DNA from: Alphaproteobacteria bacterium
GTDB lineage: Bacteria; Pseudomonadota; Alphaproteobacteria; DAOWDM01
Assembly (NCBI GenBank): GCA_030639035.1
Contig: DAOWDM010000114.1
Location: 1 to 6,700 of the forward strand
Direction of reading: 5' to 3'
DNA: 6,700 nucleotides
Shown: one piece after another, positions 1 through 4,761 of the stretch
How positions within the stretch are numbered: position 1 is the stretch's first letter
Layout of the letters: the number at the start of each line of letters is the position of its first letter
The notes under the pieces: model-generated
What the model was told of the DNA's origin: nothing
The model's database searches: none
Seen by the model: only the letters and a program-made list of their open reading frames with translations
Position numbers and translations under genes: made by a program

Positions 1-2
1 AT

Positions 3-128
3 ATCAGTGTGTTTTCAGGAGGTGCTGAAAAAGAAACTTCTAGCAGAATAAAGTTTAGAGTTCCTGTGTGTTTTGGGCTGTCACAAACAAACAATTCCAT
101 GCAAAAAGAAGAAATTGATGTTGAATAG
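3..128 (+). CDS. C-terminal end of an unidentified protein (5' end outside window)
   Basis: An open frame runs from the window edge through 41 codons to a TAG stop at 126-128. The readable tail begins ISVFSGGAEKETSSRIKF and ends in EEIDVE; it has alternating hydrophobic residues (RIKFRVPVCF) that suggest one or two closing beta strands, then a short polar and acidic tail. No catalytic motif or membrane segment is visible. The strand-rich 'SRIKFRVPV' ending reminds me of small proteins with trypsin-co-occurring (trypco2-like) domains found in bacterial conflict islands, but this is recall from a 41-residue fragment and is weak. The gene points toward the 3' end of the Fic gene, so the two are convergent, with only 54 bp between the stops. 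The frame could be a chance open stretch, but clean reading and the stop position just before an inverted repeat favour a real gene end. Confidence 0.5.
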   Translation: MSVFSGGAEKETSSRIKFRVPVCFGLSQTNNSMQKEEIDVE

Positions 129-155
129 TTAAAACTCCCTATATTCGTTTTAACT
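127..155. repeat. AT-rich inverted repeat between convergent genes, possible weak bidirectional terminator
   Basis: AGTTAAAAC (127-135) and GTTTTAACT (147-155) are perfect 9-bp inverted repeats around an 11-base loop. The left arm overlaps the TAG stop of the upstream partial gene, and the element sits about 28 bp beyond the stop of the Fic gene on the other strand. The position suits a terminator shared by two convergent genes. The stem has few G-C pairs and no long T tract follows on either strand, so termination would be weak. The remaining bases up to 182 show nothing else. Confidence 0.35.
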
Positions 156-182
156 CAACAGCAATTATGATTTAATAAAGGT

Positions 183-1724
183 TCATACTTCAAAAGTTTC
201 AGCATAAAGCTGCTCTATATGAGTAACTTCATCTTTCGTTAAACCTGAAAATTCTTTTTCTTTTGCACGATTGGAAAGTTTTCCGCTGTTCTGCTGTAAA
301 AAACGGAAAAGAAGGTCAATCGTCATGTCAGGCATATCAACTATATTTTCAATGCTAGTTTTAAACATGTCATAACGTCTTAGAAAATCTGTTTCCTCTG
401 GCAAATCCTTTTCTACGGTTTTCTGCACACATGAATACAGAAACTCTGCATGTTTTGTGGCATCAAAAAAACGGTAGAAATCAGCTGTATCATTTAAAAT
501 GCTGACATTTCCATCAGGTGTTGGATTCCATTCAATAAGCGGTAACAGGTGTTTTGAATAATCTTCAAGCACTTCTCTGTATGTATCAATGTTTTCTAAA
601 ATTGCGGCAGATATAGGAAAAATTATATTTGCTGGATTAAAGCCTCCTCTGGTAAGTGCATGATGTATCAGATAGCGGTGAATACGCCCATTTCCATCTT
701 CAAAAGGATGAATATAAACAAAGCCGAAAGCAAGAACGGCGGCTGCTATAACTGGATCAAAATATTCTGAGATATTATTGTCAAACGCAACCATTCCATC
801 AATCAGAGAAGGCAAGTCCTCATAACGTGCACTTATGTGATCTGGTATAGGCATACGGCTGTTGCGATCATGCTCACCAACAAAACCTCCTTGATTGCGA
901 AGACCTGTTTTTACAAATCTTGTATCACCTATAACTATCTTTTGAAGACGTATAAGTTCATCAAGACTCAGTGAATGACGTCCAGCTTCACCAATAGCTT
1001 GCCCCCATCTCTGTATTCGGTTTTGCGGTGCTGCTTCACTTTCAATGGCATAGCTTGATTTTGAATCTTTTAATAAAAGAAAAGCAGCTGTACGAGCCAT
1101 AATATCTTTTGACACTTTTCCGATTATATTTTTAGCTCGTGTTGCCAAATCAAGCCGTATGAAATTTTCAAGAGCTTCCGTACGAAAAACAAGAGGACAA
1201 AAAGACGGAGAGCCAGGAAGATTGTTTTTTACACGATGTCTTGTAGATGTTTCTCCAGCAGCTCCATACTGTTGTTTGTCATTAAGCACAGAAACATACT
1301 GACCTGTTTCCGCATCTGGTAAAGACAACCTTTTACCAGTAAGCCACTCGTACAAAAACCATATTCGCCTAGAATAACTACCTGTTGGAGCGTTATGTAC
1401 AATATCTTCTATTGGTTCTGCATCCGTTGCTTCAAACAGACGCTTAAGCACAGCCAAATCAAGCCCTTCATATTTAAGAGCAAAAACCAGATGACTTGTC
1501 AGCGTAGCATCAGGAGCATGACGAGGCGTCATAATACGCCACGAGTTTTTCTCATAAACCTTATGACGCTTTCCAATAGCAGAAAGCATGCGAGGAAGAG
1601 GAGCTTTCAGATTAAATACATCTATCAGAGCAGCATAACCAGCAGGAGTAGCCTTTTCTGGAAGTATCCTGTTAAGCAAAACAGTAACCGCTCCTGACAC
1701 CTGATTCTGAAAACTCTCTATCAT
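183..1724 (-). CDS. Fic family protein (probable protein adenylyltransferase, self-inhibited type)
   Basis: This is a complete 513-residue gene. It has the full Fic motif HPFEDGNGRIHR at residues 339-350: H339 is the catalytic base, the GNGR loop binds phosphates, and R350 closes the motif HxFx(D/E)GNGRxxR. Fic enzymes usually move AMP from ATP onto a Ser, Thr or Tyr hydroxyl of a target protein in the cytoplasm. Upstream, SSYAIES (223-229) is in the place of the inhibitory helix motif (S/T)xxxE(G/N), with S224 and E228 present but Ser at 229 instead of Gly or Asn. The substrate flap region (about 270-300, GLRNQGGFVGEHDR) is typical of this family. The N-terminal 190 residues form an extra domain usual in long Fic proteins (PAGYAALIDVFNLK... 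and TPRHAPDATLTSHLVFALKYEG); its function is unknown to me. The C-terminal 110 residues are helical and may bind targets or DNA. The start is set by the ATG at 1724-1722 with an AGGAAA site 9 bases upstream. The gene is divergent from rdrA. The target is not predictable from the sequence. Confidence 0.93.
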   Translation of the reverse strand: MIESFQNQVSGAVTVLLNRILPEKATPAGYAALIDVFNLKAPLPRMLSAIGKRHKVYEKNSWRIMTPRHAPDATLTSHLVFALKYEGLDLAVLKRLFEATDAEPIEDIVHNAPTGSYSRRIWFLYEWLTGKRLSLPDAETGQYVSVLNDKQQYGAAGETSTRHRVKNNLPGSPSFCPLVFRTEALENFIRLDLATRAKNIIGKVSKDIMARTAAFLLLKDSKSSYAIESEAAPQNRIQRWGQAIGEAGRHSLSLDELIRLQKIVIGDTRFVKTGLRNQGGFVGEHDRNSRMPIPDHISARYEDLPSLIDGMVAFDNNISEYFDPVIAAAVLAFGFVYIHPFEDGNGRIHRYLIHHALTRGGFNPANIIFPISAAILENIDTYREVLEDYSKHLLPLIEWNPTPDGNVSILNDTADFYRFFDATKHAEFLYSCVQKTVEKDLPEETDFLRRYDMFKTSIENIVDMPDMTIDLLFRFLQQNSGKLSNRAKEKEFSGLTKDEVTHIEQLYAETFEV

Positions 1725-1733
1725 GAAATACTG

Positions 1734-1739
1734 TTTCCT
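1734..1739 (-). promoter_or_regulatory. Ribosome binding site of the fic gene
   Basis: Read on the minus strand the bases are AGGAAA, with 9 bases between this and the ATG. This supports the chosen start of the Fic protein. Confidence 0.6.
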
Positions 1740-1782
1740 AACGTTAATTTCTGTTCTAAAAAAACATAAAGCCTGAAAAACA

Positions 1783-1811
1783 ATTCTACCTCATGAAAAA
1801 CGTTTACTCAA
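1783..1811 (-). promoter_or_regulatory. Sigma70-like promoter for the fic gene
   Basis: On the minus strand TTGAGT (-35, at 1811-1806) and TAGAAT (-10, at 1788-1783) are separated by exactly 17 bases. They match the consensus hexamers at 4 of 6 and 5 of 6 positions. Transcription would start near 1776, giving a leader of about 50 bases before the ATG. Hexamer matches in AT-rich DNA can be chance, but spacing, orientation and distance all fit. Confidence 0.5.
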
Positions 1812-1836
1812 TACATGTTTTTATGAAAAGTGCTTA

Positions 1837-1851
1837 AAATAGATTCTATTT
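1837..1851. promoter_or_regulatory. 15-bp interrupted palindrome upstream of rdrA, candidate operator
   Basis: AAATAGA and TCTATTT form perfect 7-bp arms around a single central T. The last base is the first base of the TATAAT box at 1851-1856, so a dimeric regulator bound here would block that promoter. The right size for a small-repressor site is seen; any regulator is inferred, as no HTH gene is visible in the window. Confidence 0.3.
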
Positions 1852-1856
1852 ATAAT
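1851..1856 (+). promoter_or_regulatory. Possible -10 box (TATAAT) for the rdrA-rdrB operon
   Basis: A perfect TATAAT is found 61 bases before the rdrA start. No convincing -35 box lies 16-18 bases upstream and there is no extended -10 TG, so it would be weak or need an activator. An alternative is TTGAAG (1856-1861) with TAAGAT (1878-1883), 16 bases apart. Which is used cannot be decided from sequence. Confidence 0.3.
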
Positions 1857-1871
1857 TGAAGCAACGGATAA

Positions 1872-1884
1872 TATCTATAAGATA
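1872..1884. repeat. Short inverted repeat in the rdrA leader
   Basis: TATCT and AGATA are 5-bp inverted arms around ATA, within the stretch between the possible -10 box and the ribosome binding site of rdrA. It could be part of an operator or of no function; short arms in AT-rich DNA arise by chance. Confidence 0.15.
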
Positions 1885-1903
1885 AGTCTCAGGAATATTT
1901 TTA

Positions 1904-1909
1904 AAGGAA
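1904..1909 (+). promoter_or_regulatory. Ribosome binding site of rdrA
   Basis: AAGGAA lies 8 bases before the ATG at 1918 and fixes the start of rdrA. A second, weaker AAGG lies at 1913-1916, too close to the ATG to be the main site. Confidence 0.7.
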
Positions 1910-1917
1910 ATTAAGGC

Positions 1918-4758
1918 ATGGCTGAAAATTCAGATAAGGAAACGATTATAATTGATCTTGATAAGGTTCGTGATGTTCAACCTTATAAAGACCCGAATGA
2001 GATTATTCAGCAGGAAGCCATGCAACGTTTTTTTGAGCATATAGATGAATGCTTGAAAAGAGCAAAAAAATACAAAAAAAAGCTGGAAGAATGCCCAAAA
2101 ACAACAAATCTTTATGATCCTCCAGAAAGCCTTGATGATACGATAACTATTATCGGTCGTCGTGGAAGCGGTAAGACGACATTTATACAAAATATGTTTA
2201 ACTTGATTCATGAAGACAAAGTCAAAGATATTATTAAAAATCCCGACATAAATGATGGCACAATTGAAACTATTGGAGTTATTGATCCAACGCTTATAAA
2301 TGGTGGTAAGGAGTTTTTATTTCTGAACATTGTTGCACGAATTAAAGAAAGTGTTGATGAACATCAAAAAAAATCATGTAAAGACAATAAACATACCAAA
2401 GGCGAATATAATGACTGGTTGGAATCATTAAGAATGCTTGCAAAAGGGCTGTCTTGTGAAGATGGCTTTGGTCAAAATTTTTTAGATGAAGAAAGATGGA
2501 ATGACCCAACCCATGTTATGGAGAAGGCATTAGTTGCCGTTAGCGACAACAATAAACTTGAAAAACATTTCCATGAATTTATTAACAACAGCCTGAAACT
2601 GCTCAATAAAAAAGCGTTTATTATTGCTTTTGATGATATTGACACGTCTTTTTCTGTTGGGTGGAGCGTTCTTGAGGTTATTAGAAAACACATGACCTCA
2701 CCTCAGATTATTACAGTTATGCTTGGCGATATTCAGCTATATCAAAAACTTGTCCGATTAAAACAATGGGATAATTTTGGCGATACACTTTTCAAAAGCA
2801 ACGTCCTGTCAGGTTACGAAAAAAATAAAGCCGAAAATTTCATCGAAACAATAGACGAACTCGAAGACCAATATCTCTTAAAACTCCTAAAACCAGAAAA
2901 ACGCATATCCCTTAAAACTATATATGAAGTCAGAAAAGACCATAGAATCGAAATCAAGTATAAGCATAACGAAAAAAATGCAGAAATTAATCATAGTATT
3001 AAAACATTCATCAAAGATGTTTTGTTTATTACAAATTTATCAGATAAAGATATTTATAAAGAGTATCTTTTAAATGATACTACACGAAGTTTAGTGCAGT
3101 TACTGTATGCGTATTATACTTGTCAAAAAGATGGTAAATTTAAAGCTGATTTTATGGTCGAAAGACTTATTGATATTTTCACAGTTCATCTTCAAAAATA
3201 TGGCTTTGACACTTACGATTTGAAAAATCCTCAAGAAAAAACGATTTTAAGCATTATTGTATCAAATCTGGCGAAACATAATTTACTAAGCCATGGATAC
3301 AGGCTTAAAGCAGATCTTGAAAAAAGATCTGAAAACAACTGTATGCTTGCTGTTGGAGCGGTTCTTTCTAATATGTTCCGCAAAAAACCTCAATTATATT
3401 TTGATTATATGATAAAGGCAGGTCTTACTAGCGAAGTTTATAATTTTACAGATAATCTAACAACAAGAGCTGTTCATAGAAATAATTTTACGGAACGCTT
3501 TAAAGGATATATGGATTATACAGGCTTATCACAAGCAGATACAGCATTAACAATTTCACGTTTTTCATCAATATATTTCAGGGATAAAGTAAAACCTACT
3601 TCAAGTGCCATTAGAAGAACAACATACTCCAAACCTGCTCCAAGTATTTTTAGAGGAACGGCTGTTTTATATAGAAATAATCCTACAGATGATACAAGTT
3701 TACTTATTAATGATTGTATAAACGATAAAGCAAAATCCCATGCATACCTTGCAGCTTTTCCAATGTTTCTTTCAATTAATGAAAAAGGCAGAAGAGAGCC
3801 TTTATATTCAATATGGTCTTTGTTAGCTGTTATAGGAGAACTTATACGAGAAGCCCGTTCAGACAAAAATGATGATGAAGCAATTCAAAAATTAATGATA
3901 AAAGCAAAGGTTCTTGCTCAAACAAGAGATTATCCAACACCAACAGCAACGGATTATCGAAGTTCAGATTTTGAAGAAGATGATGAAGAAGATACAGGCG
4001 AAACAAATAATAAGAATCAACCAGAATCTTCTGATGAAACAGATAAACAAACATATAAATTTTTTGAAACATTTCTTGAATGGGCAAAAAAGGATGATAA
4101 CAACCGCAATGTCCCTATATATGTTATGGGAAGGATTTACTCAAGATTGTATTACACTCTAACAAGCATAGATGCGGATGCTAAATCTAAAAATAAGTTC
4201 CTTGGTGAAATTTTTCACCGTTTCATAATAGCATTTTTAAATGCTGTTTTAGTTGAAGAAGCTCTGAATAAACAAGATATTGAGGAGGTTCAATTAAATA
4301 ATCCTGTAACCTCAGATAATATTTTTATAAATAATTTAAAGAAAACAGAGAAAACAGCATTTCCTTTCTTTGATTGGATTGTTTCATGCCCTGTGTGGTT
4401 GCTTTATCTTAATTCAAACAGTGATGTCTTTAAGAAAATATCTGGCAAAGAAGAAGGTAATAAAGAAGGATTATATACTTTGCTAAATAAAGTTAAAATT
4501 AAAAGCTCTAAAGAAAAGAAGGAAGAAAAAAAGAAAGAAAAAAAGAAAAGAAGACGCCCTTTATATAAAAATGATGCCAAACTATTAAAAGAATTTGTTC
4601 AGAATATGAATGACGGCAAACGAGATATAATTAAATTAACTACAATGATAAAAAAGAAATGTAGGGAATTATTCAATGATGAATATAACAACAAGCCAAG
4701 CCCTACGGCTTTAAAGAAATGCGAACAAATAGTAAAAGATGTGTTAAATAAAGAATAA
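1918..4758 (+). CDS. rdrA: RdrA, RADAR defence system ATPase
   Basis: This 946-residue protein is the ATPase half of a RADAR anti-phage system. It has a Walker A motif GRRGSGKT at residues 80-87 (K86, T87) after a strand TITII, and a Walker B FIIAFDDID at 234-242 (acidic D239, D240, D242). A sensor-like strand ITVMLGD follows at about 265-271. The P-loop domain fills roughly the first 300-350 residues; the rest is a long, mostly helical part with no motif I recognise, as expected for RdrA. Known RdrA proteins form AAA+-like rings that dock on RdrB and are needed for defence. Odd parts are an acidic low-complexity linker (about 684-712, FEEDDEEDTGE) and a Lys/Glu/Arg-rich stretch (about 865-880, KEKKEEKKKEKKKRRR), both likely flexible. 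No signal peptide or membrane segment is seen, so it is cytoplasmic. The start has a good Shine-Dalgarno site. The gene is directly followed by rdrB, which is the strongest support for the name; the ATPase alone could be read only as a large P-loop NTPase. Confidence 0.88.
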   Translation: MAENSDKETIIIDLDKVRDVQPYKDPNEIIQQEAMQRFFEHIDECLKRAKKYKKKLEECPKTTNLYDPPESLDDTITIIGRRGSGKTTFIQNMFNLIHEDKVKDIIKNPDINDGTIETIGVIDPTLINGGKEFLFLNIVARIKESVDEHQKKSCKDNKHTKGEYNDWLESLRMLAKGLSCEDGFGQNFLDEERWNDPTHVMEKALVAVSDNNKLEKHFHEFINNSLKLLNKKAFIIAFDDIDTSFSVGWSVLEVIRKHMTSPQIITVMLGDIQLYQKLVRLKQWDNFGDTLFKSNVLSGYEKNKAENFIETIDELEDQYLLKLLKPEKRISLKTIYEVRKDHRIEIKYKHNEKNAEINHSIKTFIKDVLFITNLSDKDIYKEYLLNDTTRSLVQLLYAYYTCQKDGKFKADFMVERLIDIFTVHLQKYGFDTYDLKNPQEKTILSIIVSNLAKHNLLSHGYRLKADLEKRSENNCMLAVGAVLSNMFRKKPQLYFDYMIKAGLTSEVYNFTDNLTTRAVHRNNFTERFKGYMDYTGLSQADTALTISRFSSIYFRDKVKPTSSAIRRTTYSKPAPSIFRGTAVLYRNNPTDDTSLLINDCINDKAKSHAYLAAFPMFLSINEKGRREPLYSIWSLLAVIGELIREARSDKNDDEAIQKLMIKAKVLAQTRDYPTPTATDYRSSDFEEDDEEDTGETNNKNQPESSDETDKQTYKFFETFLEWAKKDDNNRNVPIYVMGRIYSRLYYTLTSIDADAKSKNKFLGEIFHRFIIAFLNAVLVEEALNKQDIEEVQLNNPVTSDNIFINNLKKTEKTAFPFFDWIVSCPVWLLYLNSNSDVFKKISGKEEGNKEGLYTLLNKVKIKSSKEKKEEKKKEKKKRRRPLYKNDAKLLKEFVQNMNDGKRDIIKLTTMIKKKCRELFNDEYNNKPSPTALKKCEQIVKDVLNKE
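3311..3331 (+). repeat. Perfect 8-bp stem-loop within rdrA
   Basis: CAGATCTT (3311-3318) and AAGATCTG (3324-3331) can pair around the loop GAAAA. In mRNA this would be a stable small hairpin with an A-rich loop. It encodes ADLEKRSE and may simply reflect coding sequence. Confidence 0.4.
4510..4554 (+). repeat. 45-base pure purine tract in rdrA
   Basis: The coding strand has only A and G from 4510 to 4554, including A7 runs at 4526-4532 and 4538-4544. It encodes the Lys/Glu/Arg-rich stretch of RdrA. Such a tract is prone to polymerase or ribosome slippage. The rdrA frame is intact through it in this copy. Confidence 0.6.
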
Positions 4759-4761
4759 ATA

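Noticed and set aside
1395..1697. 100-residue open frame on the + strand
   Set aside because: It lies fully antisense within the Fic gene, has no ribosome site and its translation is low in recognisable character (rich in Ser, Arg, Lys, Phe).
1774..1801. Repeated TGAAAAAC in the divergent control region
   Set aside because: Only 8 bases, A-rich and two copies; not enough to call an iteron or operator.
1930..2211. 93-residue minus-strand open frame
   Set aside because: Antisense to the start of rdrA across the Walker A region; Phe/Ile-rich shadow of the Lys-rich coding strand.
3516..3866. 116-residue minus-strand open frame
   Set aside because: Antisense to rdrA with no upstream ribosome site; the rdrA frame is continuous here and explains the DNA.
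3914..4162. 82-residue + strand open frame in another frame of rdrA
   Set aside because: Out-of-frame shadow of the acidic linker region, Gln/Lys/Ile-rich with no motif.
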